Of a stretch of DNA of 64,000 bases, positions 8,603-17,713 are shown in pieces. Position 1 is the stretch's first letter, and each line of letters starts with the position of its first letter. Position numbers and translations under genes: made by a program. This DNA is from Ferruginibacter sp. (GTDB lineage Bacteria; Bacteroidota; Bacteroidia; Chitinophagales; Chitinophagaceae), in contig JAEUVU010000004.1 in assembly GCA_016786725.1 (NCBI GenBank), positions 1 to 64,000 of the forward strand, read 5' to 3'. Below the pieces are notes generated by a model. It saw only the letters and a program-made list of their open reading frames with translations. It made no database searches and had not been told where the DNA came from.

Positions 8603-10021
8603 ATGAACAAGTTTTTAAAATCAATAACAGCGGTAATACTGGTTGCAACAGCCTTTACCTTCAGCGCCTGTAAGAAAAGTTTTGATAATCCCCCCGGCGC
8701 TGCCGATCCGGCAATTGTAGCCAACACGTCTATCAAAGCATTAAAAGCAATGCATACAACTGCAGGTGCAATTGATGTAATTACAACCGACATTATTATT
8801 TCTGGTGTTGTGGTAGCAGATGATAAAAGCGGTAACCTTTATAAGCAATTATTCATACAAGATGCAACGGGTGGTTTACAGATCATGCTGGATGCAAACA
8901 GTCTGTATGGTACTTACCCGGTAGGGCGGAAAATTTTCATTAAATGTAATGGTCTTGCTATTAGCGATTATAACAAAACAATGATGTTGGGTGTAAGGGC
9001 AATAGTTGCCGGAAGCCCTTCACTGGAAGGTATTCCTTCTAATCTTATCAGCAAATACGTGGTTGGCGGTTCATTAAATAACCCTGTTGTGCCAACAGTT
9101 GTAACCTACGCCGATCTTGGAGGTACAGGCACAACCAATATGCAGGACCCATTGATAGGAACCTTGATCCAATTAAACGATTACAGGTTTGCCACGCCAA
9201 CAGGAACATACTCTGATACTTCTGCTTATAAAAGCACTGTAAACCGCGACATCAATTCATGCGGATCTCAAACATTAATAGTACGTACAAGTGCTTACGC
9301 AAATTTTGCAGGTGTACCTGTTGCCCCCGGCCGTGGCAGTATTTTAGCGATATATACCGTTTTTGGTAATACCCGTCAGCTCATCATCAGGGATACTTCT
9401 GATGTGAGATTTACCAGCCCTTATGCCTGTGCTTTGCCTCCGGGAACTTTATTTTATGAAGATTTTGAAGGCCATGCTGTAACTACAGCATTCCCTTATG
9501 TGCCTGTTGGTTTACCTGGCTGGACGAATTTAGCACAGGCTGCCAGCGAAGTGTGGACGGCAAGAACTTTCAGTGCTAATAAGTATGCATACATGAGTGG
9601 GTTTGGAACCGGCCAAAGTACGGTAACTACATGGTTGGTTACCCCAGGCATTGCATTAACGGGAACAACCAAAACCTTAACCTTTAAAACCATTCAAGGG
9701 TTTATATTGACTACCACTCCAGGTGGTACCAATGTAGAAGCTGGATTAAAAGTACTGGTTTCCACCAACTATACCGGAACAGGAAACCCATGGGCAGCAG
9801 GTGTTGTATGGACCGATCTTACCTCACAGGCTACCTTATCCCCAGGAAGTACAACATCAACATTCCCGTCATCATTTACCAATTCAGGCAATATAAACCT
9901 GAATGCTTACACCGGAACAATTTATGTTGCTTTCAGGTACGAAGGTGCAGATCCTGCAGGAACTGCAAGCGATAAAACATCGGCCTGGGAAGTAGATGAA
10001 ATTAAAGTAACAGGATTATAA
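8603..10021 (+). CDS. DUF5689 / choice-of-anchor lipoprotein
   Basis: A 472-residue lipoprotein. Its signal peptide ends in a lipobox (FTFSAC) and is followed by KK, as in surface or outer-membrane lipoproteins of Bacteroidota. Residues ~45-270 resemble DUF5689, with an OB-fold-like pattern (SGVVVADDKSGNLYKQLFIQ). Residues ~275-472 resemble a choice-of-anchor jelly-roll domain (LFYEDFEG at its start, AWEVDEIKVTG at its end). It follows the TonB receptor by 38 bases in a likely operon, so it is probably an accessory surface-binding lipoprotein of that receptor. It could equally be a nucleic-acid-binding partner of the nuclease; no substrate evidence exists in the sequence. Confidence 0.8.
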   Translation: MNKFLKSITAVILVATAFTFSACKKSFDNPPGAADPAIVANTSIKALKAMHTTAGAIDVITTDIIISGVVVADDKSGNLYKQLFIQDATGGLQIMLDANSLYGTYPVGRKIFIKCNGLAISDYNKTMMLGVRAIVAGSPSLEGIPSNLISKYVVGGSLNNPVVPTVVTYADLGGTGTTNMQDPLIGTLIQLNDYRFATPTGTYSDTSAYKSTVNRDINSCGSQTLIVRTSAYANFAGVPVAPGRGSILAIYTVFGNTRQLIIRDTSDVRFTSPYACALPPGTLFYEDFEGHAVTTAFPYVPVGLPGWTNLAQAASEVWTARTFSANKYAYMSGFGTGQSTVTTWLVTPGIALTGTTKTLTFKTIQGFILTTTPGGTNVEAGLKVLVSTNYTGTGNPWAAGVVWTDLTSQATLSPGSTTSTFPSSFTNSGNINLNAYTGTIYVAFRYEGADPAGTASDKTSAWEVDEIKVTGL

Positions 10022-10041
10022 AAATTGTTTATGATGCCTCA

Positions 10042-10080
10042 TGATAAGAGCCATTTTACCTATGGCTCTTATCAAATTTT
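10042..10080 (+). terminator. Rho-independent terminator after the receptor-lipoprotein pair
   Basis: A perfect 12-base inverted repeat, TGATAAGAGCCA (10042-10053) and TGGCTCTTATCA (10063-10074), encloses a 9-base loop and is followed by a T-rich run. It lies 20 bases after the lipoprotein stop and separates that operon from the repeat protein. Confidence 0.75.
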
Positions 10081-10118
10081 TAAATATTGTGTTTTTACTA
10101 CAACGACAAATTTTCTTT

Positions 10119-13100
10119 ATGAAAAAAATATACTTAGTAATTATTTTCCTTGCTGCTTCATTAAGTGGCTGGAGCCAGTTACTGACCGAGCCATTTAATT
10201 ATACTCCCAGTGCAACTTTAGGGCTGTCGGCTCAAAGCCAGGCTGGCAGTAACCCCTGGTCAATCATAAATACCGGAGATTCTATATTGGTGGATGCAGG
10301 AAGTTTAACCTATGCCGGCCTTGCGGCTTCTACGGGTAATAAGGTAAAATTTGACGGATCTGGAACTGACTACTATACAAATTTTGCTTCTCAAACAACG
10401 GGTTCGGTTTACCGTTCATTTATTTTAAATGTTGCTTCGCTGGGTACGCATACCGCTGCCGGAGGTTATTCTAATGGCTTCATTCAGGCGGGTTCCACCT
10501 CTCTTTTTGGAGGCACTGTATGGACAAGGTTAAGCACTACTGCAGGAAGATTTAACGTAGGTATTTCTACAAGAAGCAATTCAGCCGTAACCTGGCTTGC
10601 AGCAGATCTTGTTCCCGGAACACCCTGCTTTATCGTTGCAGCATATGACATCAATGCCGGAACCGGCGATGATGTTGCCCGTATCTGGTTAAATACAACA
10701 GCTATTGGAGCAGCTGAGCCTGCTGCGGATGCTACTTCTGTACCAGGCACTGATCTTAGCAGTGTTGCAAGGGTTTTTTTAAGGCAGGATAATGCCAGCA
10801 ATACCCCTTTTATAGAGTTTGATGAACTGCGTGTGGGTACCACCTGGGCACAGGTAACACCATCAGGCGCAGCATCACCCACATTAACAGCCACTGCCTT
10901 AACCGGCTTTGGCAATGTTTGTATCAATACCACAGCAGGCCCTAATTCATTTACAATAACTGGTACAACATTAAATGCAACTAATGTTACGGTAGCTGCC
11001 CTGGCCGGTTTCACTTATGCAACAGCAGCAGGCGGCCCTTATACCAGCACTTTAAGTTTACCACAACCAGGTGGTTCTTATTCTCAACAAATATTTGTGC
11101 AGTTTACTCCAACAGCGGTGCAATCATACAACGGTAATATAGTTGTAGCAGGTGGAGGTGCAACAGCAATCAATGTGGCAGCCACTGGTTCGGGTGTTAA
11201 TACTATACCAACGGTTACAACCGGTGGCGCCAGTTCGGTAACAGCCAACTCTGCCACACTTGCGGGAACGATTCCGGCAAACGGCTGTAGTGCAATAACT
11301 GCTTATGGTGTAGAGTACAGTGCCACCAACGGTTTCCCTAACGGCAGCGGTACTCCGGTTGCTTCTACCAACCTGAGCGGTATCAATTTCTCATCAAATG
11401 TTTCTGGCTTATCGGCCGGTGTTACTTATTATTATCATGCTTATGCAACCAATGCAGGTGGCACGGCTTATGGAGCACAACAACAGTTTACCACTGTTTC
11501 TGCACCGGCTTTATCGGCTACTGCACTAACCGCTTTTGGAAATGTGTGTATCAATACTACAGCCGGTCCCAATTCATTCACCATTAACGGAACCAATTTA
11601 ACAGCAGCGAATATAACTGTGGGCGCTTTGGCAGGATTTGCTTATTCAACTGCTGCCGGTGGTCCTTACACAGCTTCATTAAGTTTAACACAACCGGGCG
11701 GAACTTACAGCCAACAGGTGTTTGTGCAGTTTAACCCAACTGCAGTTCAGTCTTACAATGGTAATATACCTGTAGGCGGCGGCGGAGCAACAGCCATTAA
11801 TGTTGCAGCAACCGGTTCCGGTGTTAACTCAGTACCAACTGTTACAACAGGAGCGGCTTCGGCTATCACTACCGTATCAGCAACGCTTGCGGGTAGTATT
11901 CCTTCAAACGGGTGCAGCGCTGTAACTGCTTATGGTGTTGAGTACAGCACAACGCCGGGTTTTCCTAACGGAAGCGGAACACCGGTTGCATCAACCAATT
12001 TAAGCGGTATCAATTTTTCATCCAATGTAGCGGGTTTAACACCCAATACGGTTTATTATTACCATGCTTATGCCACCAATGCAGCAGGTACCGGTTATGG
12101 TACTGAACAAACCTTTACAACACTTGCATTAACGCCAACATTAAATGCAACTGCACTTGCTGCATTTGGTAATGTTTGTTTAAATACTGCAGCAGGTCCT
12201 AATTCATTTACAATAAACGGATCGGCATTAAATACAACCAATATCAGTGTAGGCCCATTAGCAGGATTCACATTCTCAACAACATCAGGCGGTACTTATA
12301 CTGCCTCACTTAGTTTAGTACAACCGGGCGGCACTTACACCCAGCAGATATTTGTAAGGTTTACACCAACAGCAGTACAATCTTACAATGGCAATATACC
12401 AGTGAGCGGCGGCGGAGCAGCAGCTATTAATGTTGCAGCAAGCGGTGCAGGTATCAATACTATACCAACCGTTACAAGTGGCGCCGCAAGTGCTGTCACT
12501 TCTATCTCTGCAACAGTTGCAGGTACAATACCTTCTAACGGTTGCAGCGCTGTTACAGCTTATGGTATTGAGTACAGCTTAACTAATGGTTTCCCCAACG
12601 GAAGCGGAACAGCCGTTGCATCAACCAACCTGGCCGGTATCAATTTCTCTTCTAACCTAACCGGGTTAACTCCAACAACCACTTATTATTATCATGCTTA
12701 TGCAACCAATAATGGTGGTACGGCTTATGGCGCACAGGGAACATTTATAACTGCAACACCTGCATTGTCTGTATCTGCATTAACAGGTTTTGGTAATGTT
12801 TGTACCAACACAACTGCGGGCCCTAATTCATTTACCATAACCGGTACCAATCTTACAACAGCCAATGTTACTGTAGCTGCTTTGGCAGGATTTACCTACT
12901 CAACAACTTCGGGTGGTACATATACTACAACTTTAAGTTTAACGCAACCAGGCGGTGCATACTCACAACAGATATTTGTAAGGTTTACTCCAACAGCAGT
13001 TCAATCTTACAATGGTAATATTGTTGTAGCAGGCGGTGGTGCAGCTTCCGTAAACCGTTCTGTAACCGGTGCAGGTGTTAATACAGCGCCTTCTGTTACC

Positions 13101-14273
13101 AGCGGTGCAGCCAGTGCTATCACACAAACCACTGCAACAGTTGCCGGTACCATTCCTTCTATTGGTTGTACTGCAATAACTGCATATGGTATTGAGTTCA
13201 GTACTACCAATGGTTTCCCTAACGGAACAGGAACAGCGGTTGCATCAACCAATTTAAGTGGTGTTAATTTCAGCTCGGCACTTACCGGCTTAGCGCCAAG
13301 CACTGTTTATTATTATCATGCTTATGCAACCAATGCAGGCGGAACCACTTATGGTGCACAAGGTTCATTCACAACCGCAGCACCGGTGTTAACGGCAACA
13401 CCACTTACTGCATTCGGAGCTAATTGTATCAATACAACAGCAGGGCCTAATTCATTTACCATCAACAGCAATGCGGTTACCGCAGCCAATATCAATGTTG
13501 GTCCGCTGAATGGTTATACATTCTCAACTACATCAGGTGGTACTTACACTGCATCATTAAGTATTACACATGCGGCGGGTGCATTTACACAAACAGTTTA
13601 TGTGAAACTCACACCAACAGCAGTTCAATCTTATAATGGCAATATACCGGTTAGCGGCGGCGGTGCACCTGTAACCATTAATGTGGCAGCAAGCGGCAGC
13701 GGTGTAAATACAGTTGCAACGGTTGTAACCGGAACTTCAACTTTACTGAATCCAAATTCTGCAACATTGAACGGATCGGTTAGCAGTATTGGTTGCAGTC
13801 CGGTAATAACCTATGGTATTGAATACAGCGGTATCAGCGGATTAGCAAACGGACTTGGTACAAAAGTAAATGCTACCAATTTAAGCAGCGGCAATTTTTC
13901 TGCTACTTTAACGGGTTTGGTACAGGGTGGCAAATATTATTATAAGGCATGGGCCATTAACAATGGTGGTATTGCCTATGGTGCAGAGCAGAACTTTACA
14001 CTTGGCAGTATCCCATCAGATTTTGTAATTTATGATAACCCCATTAAGCGTGGCGGTAACCTGCATTACACATACAAAGGAATCAAACCTGGTCATTACC
14101 AGGTACAGATCGTCAACAGCCTTGGTCAATCAGTATTTCAACATGAGCTGATCATTGCAGTTAATTTCATTGATGACAATTTCATTATTCCAAGTACCAT
14201 CGTCCCCGGTGTTTATGGTTTACGTATCACCAATCCTGATTTCAGAGATGAAAAGATGTTTGCGATTTATTAG
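10119..14273 (+). CDS. Giant secreted repeat protein with T9SS sorting domain
   Basis: A 1384-residue secreted protein. The ATG at 10119 places a signal peptide (KKIYLVIIFL to GWSQ) at the N-terminus; an earlier non-ATG start would add 26 unlikely residues. Residues ~20-250 form a jelly-roll-like domain. Five tandem repeats of about 208-210 residues then begin at residues 254, 463, 673, 881 and 1089. Each opens with a TAL..FGNVC core, contains NSFTI and VQSYNGNI, and closes with a fibronectin-like unit containing YYYHAYATN. A degenerate end leads to a C-terminal T9SS-type domain (QIVNSLGQ then GVYGLRI). It has no catalytic motif and is most likely a surface or matrix adhesin. The closely matching DNA repeats could mislead assembly. 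Confidence 0.75.
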   Translation: MKKIYLVIIFLAASLSGWSQLLTEPFNYTPSATLGLSAQSQAGSNPWSIINTGDSILVDAGSLTYAGLAASTGNKVKFDGSGTDYYTNFASQTTGSVYRSFILNVASLGTHTAAGGYSNGFIQAGSTSLFGGTVWTRLSTTAGRFNVGISTRSNSAVTWLAADLVPGTPCFIVAAYDINAGTGDDVARIWLNTTAIGAAEPAADATSVPGTDLSSVARVFLRQDNASNTPFIEFDELRVGTTWAQVTPSGAASPTLTATALTGFGNVCINTTAGPNSFTITGTTLNATNVTVAALAGFTYATAAGGPYTSTLSLPQPGGSYSQQIFVQFTPTAVQSYNGNIVVAGGGATAINVAATGSGVNTIPTVTTGGASSVTANSATLAGTIPANGCSAITAYGVEYSATNGFPNGSGTPVASTNLSGINFSSNVSGLSAGVTYYYHAYATNAGGTAYGAQQQFTTVSAPALSATALTAFGNVCINTTAGPNSFTINGTNLTAANITVGALAGFAYSTAAGGPYTASLSLTQPGGTYSQQVFVQFNPTAVQSYNGNIPVGGGGATAINVAATGSGVNSVPTVTTGAASAITTVSATLAGSIPSNGCSAVTAYGVEYSTTPGFPNGSGTPVASTNLSGINFSSNVAGLTPNTVYYYHAYATNAAGTGYGTEQTFTTLALTPTLNATALAAFGNVCLNTAAGPNSFTINGSALNTTNISVGPLAGFTFSTTSGGTYTASLSLVQPGGTYTQQIFVRFTPTAVQSYNGNIPVSGGGAAAINVAASGAGINTIPTVTSGAASAVTSISATVAGTIPSNGCSAVTAYGIEYSLTNGFPNGSGTAVASTNLAGINFSSNLTGLTPTTTYYYHAYATNNGGTAYGAQGTFITATPALSVSALTGFGNVCTNTTAGPNSFTITGTNLTTANVTVAALAGFTYSTTSGGTYTTTLSLTQPGGAYSQQIFVRFTPTAVQSYNGNIVVAGGGAASVNRSVTGAGVNTAPSVTSGAASAITQTTATVAGTIPSIGCTAITAYGIEFSTTNGFPNGTGTAVASTNLSGVNFSSALTGLAPSTVYYYHAYATNAGGTTYGAQGSFTTAAPVLTATPLTAFGANCINTTAGPNSFTINSNAVTAANINVGPLNGYTFSTTSGGTYTASLSITHAAGAFTQTVYVKLTPTAVQSYNGNIPVSGGGAPVTINVAASGSGVNTVATVVTGTSTLLNPNSATLNGSVSSIGCSPVITYGIEYSGISGLANGLGTKVNATNLSSGNFSATLTGLVQGGKYYYKAWAINNGGIAYGAEQNFTLGSIPSDFVIYDNPIKRGGNLHYTYKGIKPGHYQVQIVNSLGQSVFQHELIIAVNFIDDNFIIPSTIVPGVYGLRITNPDFRDEKMFAIY

Positions 14274-14300
14274 TCAGCATCACAAAACAAATAATACAAA

Positions 14301-14335
14301 CAAAGGCTTCCGTAAGGAAGCCTTTGTTATTTTTT
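14301..14335 (+). terminator. Terminator between convergent genes
   Basis: A perfect 11-base stem, CAAAGGCTTCC (14301-14311) with GGAAGCCTTTG (14316-14326), has a GTAA loop and a following T-rich run. It sits between the end of the repeat protein and the end of the convergent TPR gene, and its A-rich 5' flank may let it serve both strands. Confidence 0.8.
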
Positions 14336-14346
14336 ACAGAGATATT

Positions 14347-15585
14347 TTATAGCCCCTTGAGTTTTTCTTCTGTGGCTGCCTGCTTTTCTTTATTGGCTGT
14401 AAACTTATATAAATTCACTAATTGCTGCAGGCTGGTTTTATAATGGTTTTTATCATTTGCAGCAAGCGAAGTTTTTGCACCATAAAGAGAGGTTGCAATT
14501 TCAAGATGGGTGATTGATTTTTGTACACTTGCATCCCTTTCGGTTTTCATTTTACTTTTTTGTGCCTCCGGAGCAGTTGTTTTTTTTAATTCAGTATCCA
14601 GTTCAAGCGCATTACTGGTATGGCTCATGCCCAGTATATAATTGGTTTCGGCCGAGCCTGGCTTTAGTTCATACGCTTTGCTCAGCACTTCAAATAACCG
14701 GGTTTGCCTGACTGCTTTATCAGTAGTTGCTTTATTATCTACATACAGGTAATCGTATAACTCAGCTCCATAACTTAGGTAATCGGTAAATGTTGCTTTG
14801 CCCGATGCAATAACGTCTTCATAACTATTGAAGAATGCGTTCATATTTCCGCTTACTCTTTCTACTTCATTTTTTTTGCTCCTCAGGTATTCATCAGATG
14901 CATAAAATTTTAAACCTTTTTCACAGTACAGCCTGGCAGTTGCCGCATCTTTTTTATCAGTTAAATAATAATTGCAAAGCCATCCGTATGCAATCTGCAG
15001 ATCGGTGCCATATGCGCCGGCATCGCCTATTTTTTTAAAATAGTAAACAGCATCATTTATTTTATCGGCTTTCATAGCTGTATAGCCTGCATAAAAGGTA
15101 AGCATGGTATCCAGTTCGGTTGTAATTAGTTTTTTCTCATAAAAATATGCTGATACTGCCAGTGCATTTTTAAAATTGGCCAAAGCATTGCTGTTGTCCT
15201 CAGCATTCATCAGGGCAGAACCATTGTTGATAAAAGTTATATAGTAATTATTAAACCCCTCATTTATGTTAAGGCCCAGCACCAGGATGGCAGCTTCATC
15301 TCCTTTTGGCAGGGATATGCCTTTTTTCAGGGCTTCAAACCCTGAGAATAATATGGCTGTTGCAGCGGCAGGGCTTGCGGTTTTGCCTACTGTCTGATAA
15401 ATTTTATGTTTCCATATCCATGCCCTGGGATCGCTGTTAAAATTTCCATTCAATGCATTATCAATGGCCGTTTTTGCTTTATCGTACTCTTTATTGGTAA
15501 AATAAGTTTCGGCTGTTTTAATATCCTGTGCAGTTACAGATGAGTAAACAGCTGTTGTAATTAAAAGGGCAAACAGTTTTTTCAT
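14347..15585 (-). CDS. Exported TPR-like repeat protein
   Basis: A 412-residue protein with an N-terminal signal peptide (MKKLFALLITTAVYSSVTAQ). Helical tetratricopeptide-like repeats follow (for example AETYFTNKEYDKAKTAIDNA at residues ~23-42, then ALANFKNAL and DAVYYFKKIGDAG). The C-terminal third is rich in K, E and T. The ATG at 15585 was chosen because it gives a clean signal peptide, while the longer reading frame has a non-hydrophobic leader. It is likely periplasmic and mediates protein-protein contacts; no specific function can be assigned. Its promoter region is shared with the divergent htpG. Confidence 0.7.
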   Translation of the reverse strand: MKKLFALLITTAVYSSVTAQDIKTAETYFTNKEYDKAKTAIDNALNGNFNSDPRAWIWKHKIYQTVGKTASPAAATAILFSGFEALKKGISLPKGDEAAILVLGLNINEGFNNYYITFINNGSALMNAEDNSNALANFKNALAVSAYFYEKKLITTELDTMLTFYAGYTAMKADKINDAVYYFKKIGDAGAYGTDLQIAYGWLCNYYLTDKKDAATARLYCEKGLKFYASDEYLRSKKNEVERVSGNMNAFFNSYEDVIASGKATFTDYLSYGAELYDYLYVDNKATTDKAVRQTRLFEVLSKAYELKPGSAETNYILGMSHTSNALELDTELKKTTAPEAQKSKMKTERDASVQKSITHLEIATSLYGAKTSLAANDKNHYKTSLQQLVNLYKFTANKEKQAATEEKLKGL

Positions 15586-15688
15586 GTTTTCTTTTTTATA
15601 AAGATAAAATTTTCCCCAGGCATTTATATACCGGACAGAGGGTATTCTATTACAAAATGCCAACCTGACAGCAGAGTGCAATTGGTAT

Positions 15689-15696
15689 TATCTTTG
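15689..15696 (+). promoter_or_regulatory. Candidate htpG -7 box (TATCTTTG)
   Basis: TATCTTTG matches TAnnTTTG and ends 25 bases before the htpG ATG. There is no good -33 TTG at the expected distance, and no obvious CIRCE-type heat-shock element is seen. Confidence 0.45.
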
Positions 15697-15721
15697 CGCC
15701 CACGCAATCAAAATAATAATT

Positions 15722-17620
15722 ATGCAAAAAGGCAGTATACGGGTACAAACGGAGAATATTTTCCCGATCATCAAGAAATTTTTATACAGCGAACATGACA
15801 TTTTTATACGTGAACTTGTCAGTAATGCAGTGGATGCCAGCCAGAAACTGAAAACACTTTCATCTATCGGTGAGGCCAAAGGCGAACTGGGCGACCTGAG
15901 GATAGATATTAAAATTGACAAAGAGAAAAAAACGCTGACCATTTCTGATACCGGGATTGGTATGACGGAAGAAGAGATTGATAAGTATCTGAACCAGGTG
16001 GCTTTTAGCGGCGCAGAAGAATTTCTGGAGAAATATAAGGGGCAGAATGAAGCCAATATCATTGGCCACTTCGGGCTTGGTTTTTACAGTTCTTTTATGG
16101 TGAGTGATAAAGTGGAAGTTTTTTCGAAAAGCTTTAAAGAAGGCAGTAAAGCCGTAAGATGGGAATGTGATGGCAGCCCGGAATTTACGCTTGAAGAAAC
16201 GAATAAAGAAAACAGGGGTACTGATATTGTGCTGCACCTGAATGCAGAGAGCCAGGAATTTTTAGATGCTTACAAGGTTAAAAGTATCTTGGAAAAATTC
16301 TGCCGTTTTCTGCCAGTACCTATTTATTTTCATGATGGTGACGCAAAGGAAAAAGATAAGGATGGGAAGGAAGAAGCCGAAAAACAACTGAACAATACCA
16401 ACCCTGCGTGGACAAAAAAGCCATCTGAATTAACCGACGAAGATTACAAGAACTTTTATAAGGAGTTGTATCCTTTCAGCGAAACGCCTTTGTTCTGGAT
16501 ACATCTGAATGTGGATTACCCCTTCAATCTTACCGGAATATTGTATTTCCCCAAGATCAGGCAGAGTTACGAGATACAGAAAGATAAAATACAATTGTAC
16601 AGCAACCAGGTTTTTGTTACCGATGAAGTAAAGGATATTGTTCCTGAATTTTTAATGCTGATGCATGGTGTTATAGACAGCCCGGATATACCCCTGAACG
16701 TAAGCCGCAGTTATTTACAGGGCGACCCGAATGTGAAAAAGATCAACAGCCATATCACCAAAAAAGTTGCGGATAAATTAGAAGAGATATTTAAGAACGA
16801 CCGTAAGCAGTTTGAAGAAAAGTGGGAGAGCCTGGGATTGTTTGTGAAGTATGGTATGATGACGGATGATAAGTTTTTAGAAAAGGCAAATAAATTTCAT
16901 ATTCTGCAAGCCTCCCCAAACCCCTCCGAAGGAGGGGCTTCAGACCCTGATAAGGCAGGCAAATTTTATACATTGGAAGAGTATAGATTAGCCACTGAAA
17001 CTTTGCAGAAGAATAAGGATGGTAAACTGGTAATTCTTTATACAACAAACCCTGTGCAGCAGGATGCTTACATACAGCAGGCAAATGCAAAAGGGTATAT
17101 TGTTGTTAAGCTTGAAACGATCATTGACAATGGTTTTTTAAACCAGATGGAAATGAAGTGGGAGAATGTGCAGTTTGTGAGGGTTGACAGTGATATCGTT
17201 GATAATTTAATTGATAAGCAGGAAGCAGGTGATAGTGTGCTGAGCAAAGATGATGAAGGAAAACTGAAAGAGCTTTTTGCGGTTAAAAATCCCGAGATCA
17301 ATGTATCGGTAGAAGTGAAAGGATTGAGTGCCGATGCACCACCGGTTGTTGCTACCAGGCCCGAATTTATGCGCCGTATGAAAGATATGGCGGCCATGCA
17401 GGGTGGTATGGGTGCATTTTATGCTAACATGCCGGATGAAGTTACACTTACAGTAAATGGTAATCACGCCATTTACAAGACAGTATTGGCCGAAGCTGAA
17501 AAAGAAAAGCAGGAAAAGCTGGTGCATAACTTAGCCGACCTGGCTTTGCTATCGCAGGGTTTATTAAAAGGGAACAGTTTGACCAGTTTTATAAACAGGA
17601 GTGTGGAGTTGATGGGGTAG
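15722..17620 (+). CDS. htpG: Molecular chaperone HtpG (Hsp90)
   Basis: A 632-residue cytoplasmic Hsp90 that refolds and remodels client proteins using ATP. The GHKL ATPase domain is visible: E-LVSNAVDA (residues ~30-38), DTGIGM (~80-85) and GHFGLGFYSSF (~115-125). The middle domain includes DSPDIPLNVSRSYLQ (~320-334), with the arginine that contacts ATP. The C-terminal dimerisation part carries the PEFMRRMKDM motif. An unusual Pro/Gly/Ser/Asp-rich stretch (residues ~398-414, around SPNPSEGGASDP) is encoded by a palindromic repeat inserted in frame between the usual middle-domain helices and KFYTLEEY. It is monocistronic with its own terminator. Identification is firm. Confidence 0.97.
   Translation: MQKGSIRVQTENIFPIIKKFLYSEHDIFIRELVSNAVDASQKLKTLSSIGEAKGELGDLRIDIKIDKEKKTLTISDTGIGMTEEEIDKYLNQVAFSGAEEFLEKYKGQNEANIIGHFGLGFYSSFMVSDKVEVFSKSFKEGSKAVRWECDGSPEFTLEETNKENRGTDIVLHLNAESQEFLDAYKVKSILEKFCRFLPVPIYFHDGDAKEKDKDGKEEAEKQLNNTNPAWTKKPSELTDEDYKNFYKELYPFSETPLFWIHLNVDYPFNLTGILYFPKIRQSYEIQKDKIQLYSNQVFVTDEVKDIVPEFLMLMHGVIDSPDIPLNVSRSYLQGDPNVKKINSHITKKVADKLEEIFKNDRKQFEEKWESLGLFVKYGMMTDDKFLEKANKFHILQASPNPSEGGASDPDKAGKFYTLEEYRLATETLQKNKDGKLVILYTTNPVQQDAYIQQANAKGYIVVKLETIIDNGFLNQMEMKWENVQFVRVDSDIVDNLIDKQEAGDSVLSKDDEGKLKELFAVKNPEINVSVEVKGLSADAPPVVATRPEFMRRMKDMAAMQGGMGAFYANMPDEVTLTVNGNHAIYKTVLAEAEKEKQEKLVHNLADLALLSQGLLKGNSLTSFINRSVELMG
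16910..16940 (+). repeat. GC-rich palindromic repeat inserted in frame inside htpG
   Basis: The segment contains CCCCTCC (16921-16927), a GAA loop and GGAGGGG (16931-16937), preceded by GCCTCCCCAAA. Its base composition differs sharply from the surrounding gene, and it encodes a Pro/Gly/Ser-rich loop. The form resembles short hairpin repeats dispersed in Bacteroidota genomes, normally between genes. The reading frame stays open through it. Confidence 0.7.
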
Positions 17621-17652
17621 AGCTGTCTGGCCACCAAGAAGATTGTTTTTTT

Positions 17653-17683
17653 AAAGCATTTAGAATTTCTAAATGCTTTTTTG
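17653..17683 (+). terminator. htpG terminator
   Basis: A 13-base inverted repeat, AAAGCATTTAGAA (17653-17665) and TTCTAAATGCTTT (17667-17679), is followed by a T run. It lies between htpG and the convergent methyltransferase gene and could act on both transcripts. Confidence 0.7.
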
Positions 17684-17713
17684 TTTCGGGAGTACTGGTA
17701 GTGGCCTGACACC

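Noticed and set aside
10484..11014. A 176-codon minus-strand frame in the repeat protein
   Set aside because: Similar antisense frames recur in the other repeats, a composition effect of the Ala/Thr-rich repeats.
16910..16940. Frameshift or sequencing error in htpG
   Set aside because: The frame continues normally on both sides and resumes with the conserved KFYTLEEY segment, so it is an in-frame insertion.
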